This document shows, piece after piece, positions 1-4,423 of a stretch of DNA of 6,818 nucleotides; position 1 is the stretch's first letter; each line of letters starts with the position of its first letter. The notes under the pieces are model-generated. The model made no database searches and was not told the DNA's origin. It saw only the letters and a program-made list of their open reading frames with translations. The position numbers were made by a program, and so were the translations under genes. The stretch is taken from positions 1 through 6,818 of the forward strand of contig JANXNO010000369.1 of the NCBI GenBank assembly GCA_025354075.1, given 5' to 3'. This DNA comes from Burkholderiales bacterium. GTDB lineage: Bacteria > Pseudomonadota > Gammaproteobacteria > Burkholderiales > Casimicrobiaceae.

Positions 1-2
1 AC

Positions 3-227
3 AACACTGCTTGGCTGGCAGGCATCACGGCCAATCAGACTCCGGTGCTGCTGAAGCGCTACCGAAACGAGTTTCCCGCTGAAACCTCAAACCTTGGCGT
101 GATTCAGCGCGTACTTCTAATGACGCCAGAGAACATTCACCTGAACTCGTTCATGTACGAGCCGATCCTTGATATGTCGGATCAGCATCTCCGTCGTTTG
201 TACTTCGATGTCGTTGCAATGGTCTAG
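3..227 (+). CDS. C-terminal part of an unrecognised protein (5' end outside the window)
   Basis: An open frame runs in from the left edge with no start that must be used and ends at TAG 225-227, giving 74 visible residues. A GTG at 45 is internal and has no convincing ribosome binding site, so I read this as the tail of a longer protein. The visible part is soluble, rich in Leu, Arg and Asn, with phrases such as LLKRYRNEFP, GVIQRVLLMTPENIHLNSF and MYEPILDMSDQHLRRLY. It looks like real protein: ordered hydrophobic spacing, few Ser/Pro runs, and no membrane segment. I do not recognise the family and assign no function. A gap of 127 bases separates it from the next gene on the same strand, so co-transcription is possible but unproven. 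Confidence 0.6.
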   Translation, partial: NTAWLAGITANQTPVLLKRYRNEFPAETSNLGVIQRVLLMTPENIHLNSFMYEPILDMSDQHLRRLYFDVVAMV

Positions 228-354
228 GTTGCTGGGACGGCTCGCGAAGCAACACACCGCCTTTCGTTGCCCGCAGAATAAAACGTTCTTGGCTCAAATT
301 AATTTCCGCACCGTCCTCAGCCCGTTCACTCACCGCCACCCACAAGGTATCCCA

Positions 355-672
355 ATGACCAGCGCGAATTACGTCACCATCAAAGATGCAATCCTCAACA
401 AACGGCAAGTGGTTGCCACCTACCAAGGGCATGTCCGCGAAATGTGTCCGCATGTGATCGGAACCAAGGGCGGCAGAGAGCAGGCGTTGTTCTACCAATT
501 CGGCGGCATGAGTAGTAGTGGGCCGATAATTCAAAACTCGCCGAAAAACTGGCGCTGCATCCCAATTGAAGGACTGAGCAACATTACCGTTCGCTCTGGA
601 ACTTGGCATTCTGGAGGTAACCACTCTCAAGCTCAAACATGCGTTGATGAAATAGATGTTGAGGTTAGCTAG
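355..672 (+). CDS. Small WYL-like domain protein, 105 residues, function unknown
   Basis: The frame is open from 169, but the ATG at 355 is the likely start: AAGG at 344-347 lies 7 bases upstream, and the translation before it (rich in Cys, Thr and Pro) does not look like protein. The product begins MTSANYVTIKDAILNKRQVV. The order 'AI...VVATYQGHVREMCPHVIGT', then 'ALFYQFGG', then 'WRCIPIEGLSNI' resembles the small beta-barrel WYL fold: an N-terminal helix, a strand with Tyr, an R-E-x-x-P turn, a tyrosine strand and a final strand-helix. In multidomain regulators WYL domains are thought to bind nucleic acid or ligand, often in phage-defence regulators; here the domain stands alone with no helix-turn-helix. 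The C-terminal half has W-H-S-G-G-N-H-S and QTCVDEIDVEV, which look conserved. Similar short proteins occur widely in proteobacteria as hypothetical proteins (recalled, not searched). The WYL assignment is inference from pattern. Confidence 0.7.
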   Translation: MTSANYVTIKDAILNKRQVVATYQGHVREMCPHVIGTKGGREQALFYQFGGMSSSGPIIQNSPKNWRCIPIEGLSNITVRSGTWHSGGNHSQAQTCVDEIDVEVS

Positions 673-695
673 TAGCTGCCTGTTGGTTCCAGTTC

Positions 696-737
696 TTAAT
701 CAAAGGGGCCAGATCTATTGGCCAGGCTCGAATTCTT
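696..737. repeat. Short conserved boundary element, copy 1 (expanded form)
   Basis: TTAATCAAAGGGG (696-708) is followed, after 19 bases, by TCGAATTCTTA. The same two blocks, in opposite orientation and only 5-6 bases apart, occur at 2337-2366 and, with changes, at 4292-4321. This copy carries about 13 extra bases between the blocks, bounded by a repeated TGGCC/GGCCA. From memory, AAAGGGGTC...TCGAATT sequences are common around REP-associated (Y1) transposase genes in gammaproteobacteria; no such gene lies in this window. It sits in the 111-base gap between the WYL-like gene and the fic remnant. Confidence 0.45.
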
Positions 738-760
738 ATACGGGAGACGGTATCTAAGTG

Positions 761-1197
761 CTCAATCATCATTGCTCGCGTTTTCAGTCTTCGCGACTAG
801 CCGCTTCAGGATAAAGCTCAGGTAGCAACAATTGCAGCGCATCAAGCGGGAAGGCGAAGCGCACCGGGGAGACGTGGCCGGTGCTGGTGACGAGGCCGGT
901 TTCCTGAGATTTGAGAGTAGCGTGCGGGCCGTGCGCTCGCCGAGCCCGGTCATCTGCTGGAACTCGCCGCGCGCGGTGGGGCCGGCGAGGAAGAGGTGGT
1001 TGAGCGGCAGCGCGGCATCAACGCGGATGCGTTTGTCGTGCGCGGCGCGGAAGCTGATGAGCGCCTGGATGCGGGTCTTCACGCCGTCGAGATGAAACAT
1101 GCGTGTGATGAAGCTGACCTGATCTTCGCAGATGCCGACAAACCATTCGCACCAGCGGCGCAGTGCTTTTTCGCTGAGGTTGCCGCGCCCGTCGAGG
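761..1197 (-). repeat. Direct repeat A, copy 1 (fic 3' region)
   Basis: This block matches 6381-6818 in the same orientation at roughly 90 percent identity by hand comparison. The offset is 5620 bases up to about 903 and 5621 beyond about 920, because this copy lacks one base in between. The match runs from just past the fic stop codon into the coding region and is cut by the window edge in copy 2, so its true length is unknown. Confidence 0.9.
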
Positions 1198-1385
1198 TCG
1201 CCCTGGCGTGGCGCGTCGGCGGCGTCGAGGCGTTCGTAGTATTCGTCGCGGCGGCGGGCGAGGCCGTGGCTGACCGACCACAGGCCGCAGCTCTTTGGCC
1301 GCAGGGCGCAATGGCTCTGCGGGCGGCAGGCGCAGGACGTGACGATCAAGCGATTGACGCGGGGGAATCCGACGATGGCGGGGAA
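784..1385 (-). pseudogene. fic: Fic-family protein, decayed C-terminal remnant
   Basis: Fic proteins usually transfer AMP or another phosphate-containing group to target proteins through an HPFxDGNGR motif, and often end in a winged helix. Here the minus-strand frame shows GLWSVSHGLARRRDEYYERL (about 1286-1227), DLDGRGNLSEKALRRW and a C-terminal winged helix (HLFLAGPTARGEFQQMTGL, about 998-940), all typical of the family. Upstream, FPAIVGFPRVNRL aligns with HPFxDGNGRVxRL: the His, Asp, Asn and second Gly are replaced, so the active site is lost. Near 903-920 one base is missing relative to the copy at 6404, throwing the last 40 or so codons out of frame. In the restored frame they would read ETGLVTSTGHVSPVRFAFPL and end at the TGA at 784-786. 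The N-terminal two thirds of the gene is absent. I am confident that this is a dead fragment. Confidence 0.88.
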
Positions 1386-1523
1386 GTTTGCGGAGGTTAA
1401 GACGGGTGCGGGTGCTTGAAGACGAGATTCTGAATTGCAAAACTTCGTCCCACATGATGTGCGAAATGCAAAGCTGAAACCCTTGATCGTTATCAAATAT
1501 GAGCGGTTCTATGGGCTGTGACG

Positions 1524-1554
1524 TTAGCAAGTAGATATATATTGGATATACAAT
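1524..1554 (+). promoter_or_regulatory. Candidate promoter of the toxin-antitoxin operon
   Basis: TTAGCA (1524-1529) and TACAAT (1549-1554) form a possible -35/-10 pair, but the 19-base spacer is long. The AT-rich stretch 1532-1554 stands out against GC-rich surroundings. It lies 34 bases upstream of the antitoxin ATG. This is a pattern reading only. Confidence 0.35.
1541..1554. promoter_or_regulatory. Imperfect palindrome overlapping the -10, candidate autoregulatory operator
   Basis: ATTGGATATACAAT reads as ATTG-x-ATAT-x-CAAT on both strands, with one mismatched pair. It overlaps the proposed -10 box. Antitoxins with a ribbon-helix-helix fold commonly bind short palindromes over their own promoter, which makes this the natural candidate; that role is inference. 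Confidence 0.4.
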
Positions 1555-1588
1555 CGTTCCCGTCATCCGCAACCATCGAAGAATCGTC

Positions 1589-1861
1589 ATGACAACGCCA
1601 ACGCGTCCCGATCAATTGTTGTTTCGCCTTCGCACAACCGACTCAGACGCAGGGGTTAGTCGCGACACCCTCTCGCGGCTCGCGACAACGTTGGGCATCA
1701 AGGAGACGCAGGTGCTGCACTATGCGGTGCGCCAGCTCGCACGCGACGTGCTGCCCGCGTACGAGGCCGACGACGGGCCGTTGAGTGCGCCGCAGTTGCG
1801 CGCCATTCGAAAGGCCGCGCCGCATGGGCGCAACAAATCCGGTAAATCGAGCTTGTTCTAG
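1589..1861 (+). CDS. Antitoxin of a type II toxin-antitoxin pair (ribbon-helix-helix-like)
   Basis: The product has 90 residues starting at ATG 1589, with only a weak GAAGAA purine tract upstream. Residues 10-15 (LLFRLR) form a short strand, followed by two helices (DTLSRLATTLGIKETQVL and HYAVRQLARDVLPAYE), which is the strand-helix-helix order of MetJ/Arc-type DNA-binding antitoxins. The C-terminal part, about residues 60-90 (PLSAPQLRAIRKAAPHGRN and a Lys/Ser-rich end), should be the flexible toxin-binding tail. The stop at 1859-1861 is followed after 10 bases by the GTG of the toxin, the usual antitoxin-first operon order. The protein would neutralise the toxin in the cytoplasm and repress its own promoter. 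The ribbon-helix-helix call is from pattern; the role comes mainly from size and neighbour. No second antitoxin gene accompanies the truncated toxin copy at 3863. Confidence 0.75.
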   Translation: MTTPTRPDQLLFRLRTTDSDAGVSRDTLSRLATTLGIKETQVLHYAVRQLARDVLPAYEADDGPLSAPQLRAIRKAAPHGRNKSGKSSLF

Positions 1862-1871
1862 CCGCCAGCCC

Positions 1872-2285
1872 GTGAACACACGCTGGTGGCCCGCACCCGA
1901 GGCGGGCGACATCGTCTGGTGCCACTTTCCGGAGGATCGCGGTATTGAACCCGGCCCAAAGCCGCGACCCGCACTCGTCGTCAAGGTCTTCGACGACGAT
2001 GCGCCGCGCTACGCCGTGTTGATTGCCTACGGAACCAGCCAAAAAACAGATCGCTTACTCGCAGGCGAATTTCTCATTGCCCCGGCGGATCGAGCCGCTT
2101 ACAAACTCGCCGGACTCAGCTACCCCACCAAGTTGAGCTTCAAGCAAACTGTGGAGCTACCGTACAACGAAGCATGGTTCAAGGTTCCGCCCGTGGCACC
2201 GCATGGGCAAACTCCGAAGCTCGGGGTGCTGCATCCTAGTTTGATGCGGCGGGCGGGGGCGGCTTGGGCGGCGGTGCAACGGTAG
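1872..2285 (+). CDS. MazF/PemK-like toxin, full-length copy 1
   Basis: The predicted product of 137 residues starts at GTG 1872, ten bases after the antitoxin stop. The frame is open further upstream, but that part overlaps the antitoxin and reads as non-protein. Landmarks fit the PemK/MazF barrel: GDIVW (residues 12-16) as first strand, PGPKPRPALVVKV (27-39) as the conserved G-x-RP-x-LVV strand, then VLIAYGTSQKTDRL (49-62), where the Thr-Ser matches the usual TS position near the active site. The family are endoribonucleases that cut mRNA or other RNA and are held inactive by the antitoxin. The C-terminal part (LSYPTKLSFKQTVELPYN, then PKLGVLHPSL) is longer than in the smallest MazF proteins. 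There is no clear Shine-Dalgarno sequence, so translation may be coupled to the antitoxin. The gene's 3' part is duplicated at 3883-4243. Confidence 0.8.
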   Translation: MNTRWWPAPEAGDIVWCHFPEDRGIEPGPKPRPALVVKVFDDDAPRYAVLIAYGTSQKTDRLLAGEFLIAPADRAAYKLAGLSYPTKLSFKQTVELPYNEAWFKVPPVAPHGQTPKLGVLHPSLMRRAGAAWAAVQR

Positions 2286-2366
2286 TTTGTGCGTGGCAGC
2301 AGATTGACGCTGGCTCCATCGGTCGTTTAGGCGCGTTAGAAATTCGAACCCGACCCCTTTGATTAA
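1925..2366 (+). repeat. Direct repeat B, copy 1 (toxin gene body plus 3' tail)
   Basis: This matches 3883-4321 in the same orientation, with offset 1958 through the coding part and 1955 after a 3-base difference just past the stop codon (GGCAGCAG versus GGCAG). Coding identity is about 90 percent. The tail to about 2366 is also shared and contains the boundary element. Confidence 0.93.
2337..2366. repeat. Short conserved boundary element, copy 2
   Basis: AGAAATTCGAACCCGACC followed by CCTTTGATTAA is the reverse complement of the element at 696-737 without its extra bases. It lies between the toxin stop and the 3' end of the convergent phosphoribosyltransferase gene. The remaining bases of the 136-base gap (2286-2421) show nothing beyond the duplicated tail and a short GGCTT/AAGCC inverted repeat near 2388, with no T-run for a terminator. 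Confidence 0.5.
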
Positions 2367-2421
2367 CTTTGATTCAAATCGCCGCAGGCTTCAAGCCGTG
2401 ACTGCGCCCCGTTGCTTCGCC

Positions 2422-3180
2422 TTAATCCGCAGCGCGATCTCCCGTTTGCTCTGCTTCAGCAATACGATTTCGGATGATGTGAGCATCCTGGGTACGTTCG
2501 AGGTAGCGAGCTTCTGATTGAGTAAGGCAGTCGAAGCCGTGACCGAACCGCTCGTTCCACCAGATTTCAAGTTCTTTTCCATGTTTGGCTCTCAATAAAG
2601 CGAGTTGTTCAGCTGTTGGTGCAAGCGCCGCAGAGTGAGGTTTGCCGGTCAGTGCAGTGCCCGCAAGCACATGACCACCCGCAGTCTCGATTATCCCTTT
2701 TAAGTTGGCGAGCGTGCCGCCCTGCCCGACGAAGTCATCCACCATCACGTAATCAGCGCCCGCGACAATGTCCCCGGTAAACGCAGCCTGCCTCGCCAAT
2801 CGCGAAAAGCCATCGGCCCCGGTGTGGCTGACAACGTTAATTTGCACCACTGAGCTGTCCACCGGCAAATCGAGCAGTTGTGCCAGTTCATCGGCCAGCG
2901 CCTCGGGGATAGCGTTCACACCCTCGCGCTCCAGCGCATGCGCCGAGACCAGCGTCGGGCGACGACTCCCGATCAGACTGCGCAATGCGCCAACCGCATC
3001 GGCAGACATCATCGCTTGCACCAATCTCAAGGCAGCGTCAGCATCGCCACGCTTCGCCGCCCAGTAGTCGAGATGGTTCTTTACGCCGGATTCAGGCGCA
3101 TGAATCACCACCGGCGGAAAGCCGGACTGCCACGGGGTGCGCGGAGGTCGTTGGTCGTACAGAGTGGGCACTTTCGTCAC
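2422..3180 (-). CDS. Phosphoribosyltransferase-domain protein, 252 residues, linked to a type I restriction locus
   Basis: The frame is open up to a GTG at 3189, but the GTG at 3180-3178 is preferred because its GTGA overlaps the TGA stop of the upstream restriction-subunit gene, a standard sign of translational coupling. Residues 144-157 (YVMVDDFVGQGGTL) are the PRPP-binding loop of type I phosphoribosyltransferases: hydrophobic strand, two Asp, then a Gly-rich turn and Thr. Strands and helices before it (RPTLVSAHALEREGVNAIP, VVQINVV) and after it (GGHVLAGTALTG) fit the fold. There is no signal peptide or membrane segment. The substrate cannot be told. Such genes are often found next to type I restriction-modification genes (recalled), where their role is not established to my knowledge. 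The C-terminus (ERFGHGFDCLTQSEARYLER) is outside the core fold. The frame is undamaged, so the gene may still be expressed although its upstream partner is truncated. Confidence 0.8.
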   Translation of the reverse strand: MTKVPTLYDQRPPRTPWQSGFPPVVIHAPESGVKNHLDYWAAKRGDADAALRLVQAMMSADAVGALRSLIGSRRPTLVSAHALEREGVNAIPEALADELAQLLDLPVDSSVVQINVVSHTGADGFSRLARQAAFTGDIVAGADYVMVDDFVGQGGTLANLKGIIETAGGHVLAGTALTGKPHSAALAPTAEQLALLRAKHGKELEIWWNERFGHGFDCLTQSEARYLERTQDAHIIRNRIAEAEQTGDRAAD

Positions 3181-3467
3181 TCGCCCCACACGCGGGCGAG
3201 CGAGGTCTGGATTTCTTGCTCGAAGCGGGTGATCAGTTCTCGGCTGCCGTTGACGAGCGCCTGCTCGGCTTCGATCTCGGCGACTATGGCGTGTTGCGTG
3301 GCGATGGGTGGGAGGGGAATCTTCGCCTCGTTGAGGCTTCGAAACGGAAGCTGCGGAAGCTGCGGAAGCTGCGGAAGCTGCGGAAGCTGCGGAAGCTGCG
3401 GCTGCGCGGCACCGGAAACGATTGCGTCCTCTGCGCTAGCAGTTTCTATGGTGTCTGACCGCATCAT
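3177..3467 (-). CDS. hsdS: C-terminal fragment of a type I restriction specificity subunit (HsdS or HsdM-S fusion)
   Basis: The frame of 96 residues starts at ATG 3467, or ATG 3464 just after it, with GGAG a few bases upstream; an in-frame TAG lies at 3477-3479. Residues 45 onward (FRSLNEAKIPLPPIATQHAI, then VAEIEAEQALVNGSRELITR, ending LARVWGE) are the conserved C-terminal helix of HsdS proteins, which follows the last DNA-recognition domain and packs against the methylase subunit. No recognition domain is present: the first 22 or so residues are unrecognised and lead into six Gln-Leu-Pro repeats. Full HsdS proteins are several times longer, so this is a truncated remnant, possibly still translated. 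A GTGA overlap couples it to the phosphoribosyltransferase gene. Upstream sequence abruptly becomes a YD-repeat fragment at about 3480, marking a rearrangement junction. Confidence 0.75.
   Translation of the reverse strand: MMRSDTIETASAEDAIVSGAAQPQLPQLPQLPQLPQLPQLPFRSLNEAKIPLPPIATQHAIVAEIEAEQALVNGSRELITRFEQEIQTSLARVWGE
3346..3399 (-). repeat. Perfect 9-bp tandem repeat, six units, encoding (Gln-Leu-Pro)6
   Basis: Six identical copies of GGAAGCTGC (plus strand) run without interruption. On the coding strand they give Gln-Leu-Pro six times inside the restriction-subunit fragment, directly before its conserved C-terminal helix. Because the unit is a multiple of three, changes in copy number would lengthen or shorten the protein without a frameshift. 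Confidence 0.95.
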
Positions 3468-3479
3468 TACTCCATTCTA

Positions 3480-3882
3480 GGTCCGCAGGTTCTCGGTGTT
3501 GTAGCGGTAGCTGACTGAGGTTTGATTGCCGGGGGTGCTGCTGTCGGCCGTGGCGCTGTTGCCGTCGCTACGCTCAACACTGATCAGCTGATCCTGTGCG
3601 TTGGTCCGGCGGTAGGTGGTGGCAACGGTGGCGGCGCTGGCCGGGGGAACGGTAGTTCTGGTTTCGGTCTTTCCGGTGCGGTTGCGTTGGTGCTGATCGC
3701 TACGAGTGCGGTGATGAGCTGCTTGATCCGACGGCCGACGGCCGACGGCGTAGAGCGTCCACTGCGTTTTTCGTTCGGGAACGATCTGTTCGATCAATCG
3801 ATCATCGCTGTCGTAGCGATACATTTCGGCGCGGCTTCGGATGAAGCTGCCGGGGCCGGTTTGTGTGCCGGGGTGGTCGTTG
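3480..3882 (-). pseudogene. YD-repeat (Rhs-like) protein fragment
   Basis: On the minus strand the translation contains phrases typical of YD repeats: SRAEMYRYDSDDRLIEQIV then TLYAVGRR near the 5' side, and TYRRTNAQDQLISVE and SVSYRYNTENLRT near the 3' side. These proteins are usually thousands of residues long and form a shell around a C-terminal toxin or act at the cell surface; only about 130 codons remain. The segment ends at the TAG at 3477-3479 and begins exactly where toxin-gene homology starts on the other strand (3883). The stretch between the two YD blocks (rich in His, Arg and Thr) follows a 7-base triplication and does not resemble YD sequence, so a frameshift is likely. I see neither a start nor a toxin domain. 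Confidence 0.65.
3730..3750. repeat. 7-bp tandem repeat, three units
   Basis: GACGGCC occurs twice, then GACGGCG. Two extra 7-base units add 14 bases, enough to shift the frame of the YD fragment in which they lie, directly after its TLYAVGRR block. Confidence 0.8.
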
Positions 3883-4243
3883 CTTTCCGGAGGATCGCGG
3901 TATTGAACCCGGCCCCAAGCCGCGACCCGCACTCGTCGTCAAGGTGTTCGACGACGACGCCCCGCGCTACGCCGTGTTGATTGCCTACGGAACCAGTCAG
4001 AAAACAGACCGCTTGCTCGCAGGCGAATTTCTTATCGCCCCAATTGATCGAGCTGCCTACAAACTGGCCGGACTCAGCTACCCCACCAAGTTCAGCTTCA
4101 AGCAAACCGTCGAGCTACCGTACAACGAAGAATGGTTCAAGGTTCCGCCAGCGGCACCGCACGGGCAGACGCCGAAGCTGGGGGTTCTGCATCCCAGTTT
4201 GATGCGACGAGCTGGGGCAGCGTGGTCGGCTGTGCAACGATAG
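3863..4243 (+). pseudogene. MazF/PemK-like toxin, 5'-truncated copy 2 with a chimeric start
   Basis: From 3883 this frame matches the toxin at 1872-2285 codon for codon to the stop, with no insertions or deletions and only five amino-acid changes in 119 (A to I, L to F, A to E, V to A, A to S, numbering from FPEDRGIEPG). The first 18 residues, including the WW...GDIVW first strand, are missing and replaced by antisense YD-repeat sequence. An in-frame GTG at 3863 would add MCRGGRC before FPEDRG, but it has no good ribosome binding site and the upstream frame closes at TGA 3842. Loss of the first barrel strand should abolish or strongly alter activity, and no antitoxin gene is adjacent. The body of the gene carries no stop or frameshift, so the truncation looks recent. 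Confidence 0.8.
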
Positions 4244-4321
4244 TTTGTCTGTGGCAGATTGACGCTGGCCCCATTGGTCGTTTCGGCGCGTTAGAAATTC
4301 GAACCTGACCTCTTCGATTAC
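3883..4321 (+). repeat. Direct repeat B, copy 2
   Basis: This is the partner of 1925-2366. Homology begins sharply at CTTTCCGGAGG (3883) and fades after the boundary element at about 4321. The two copies flank the phosphoribosyltransferase, restriction-subunit and YD fragments. Confidence 0.93.
4292..4321. repeat. Short conserved boundary element, copy 3 (diverged)
   Basis: TAGAAATTCGAACCTGACC followed by TCTTCGATTAC corresponds to 2337-2366 with a few substitutions. It lies in the 180-base gap between toxin copy 2 and the 3' end of the peroxidase gene. Confidence 0.5.
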
Positions 4322-4368
4322 GCCTCTGATTTAGAAGTCCGCGCTTTCGCCTTTGGCAAGGGCTGCGG

Positions 4369-4386
4369 CCTACCTGTTCAGGTAGG
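4369..4386. repeat. REP-like palindrome downstream of the peroxidase gene
   Basis: CCTACCTGTTCAGGTAGG has perfect 8-base arms around TT. It is followed by AGTTGTGCGTTC, which resembles the flank of the second palindrome at 6204 (AGCTACGTGTTC). It could act as a bidirectional hairpin at the end of the peroxidase transcript, but there is no T-run for a standard intrinsic terminator. CTACC...GGTAGGAG hairpins of this type are familiar as REP elements in gammaproteobacteria. Confidence 0.6.
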
Positions 4387-4423
4387 AGTTGTGCGTTCGT
4401 GGCCCGATGATGCGGCAACAACT

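Noticed and set aside
267..317. Promoter for the WYL-like gene between 228 and 354
   Set aside because: TTGCCC and TTGGCT both occur as -35 candidates, but no acceptable -10 box lies 16-18 bases downstream of either.
151..636. Minus-strand frame of 161 codons opposite the WYL-like gene
   Set aside because: No ribosome binding site or family-like motif, while the plus-strand gene has both a good start and conserved-looking blocks.
996..1400. Long plus-strand open frame (134 codons) rich in Ala, Val and Glu
   Set aside because: It is antisense to the fic remnant, whose minus-strand translation shows clear family motifs; GC-rich third positions create such shadow frames.
1018..1590. Minus-strand frame of 190 codons rich in Arg and Pro
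   Set aside because: Composition is typical of an out-of-frame reading of GC-rich DNA and it overlaps the fic remnant in another frame.
2331..2345. GCGTTAGA as the core of an integron attC site, given the cassette-like gene arrangement
   Set aside because: No matching inverse core (RYYYAAC) with paired inner boxes lies at the right distance, genes point both ways, and no integron integrase is visible.
2336..2360. GGTTCGAAT (minus strand) resembling a tRNA T-loop or an attachment site
   Set aside because: No matching T-stem, anticodon arm or acceptor stem can be drawn, and no integrase is present; kept only as part of the boundary element.
3346..3399. CRISPR or other spaced repeat array
   Set aside because: The 9-base units are contiguous with no spacers and lie inside a coding frame.
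2878..3480. Plus-strand frame with repeated Cys-Gly-Ser units
   Set aside because: This is the antisense reading of the 9-bp tandem repeat; the minus strand encodes the recognisable HsdS tail and phosphoribosyltransferase.
3522..3980. Gly/Val-rich plus-strand frame that looks like a membrane or secreted protein
   Set aside because: It is antisense to the YD fragment and runs out of frame through the toxin homology, so the Gly-rich composition is an artefact.
4361..4395. Intrinsic terminator for the peroxidase at the 4369 palindrome
   Set aside because: The stem is good but no T-run follows on the minus strand, and the same palindrome occurs on the other side of the gene, so a REP-like element is more likely.
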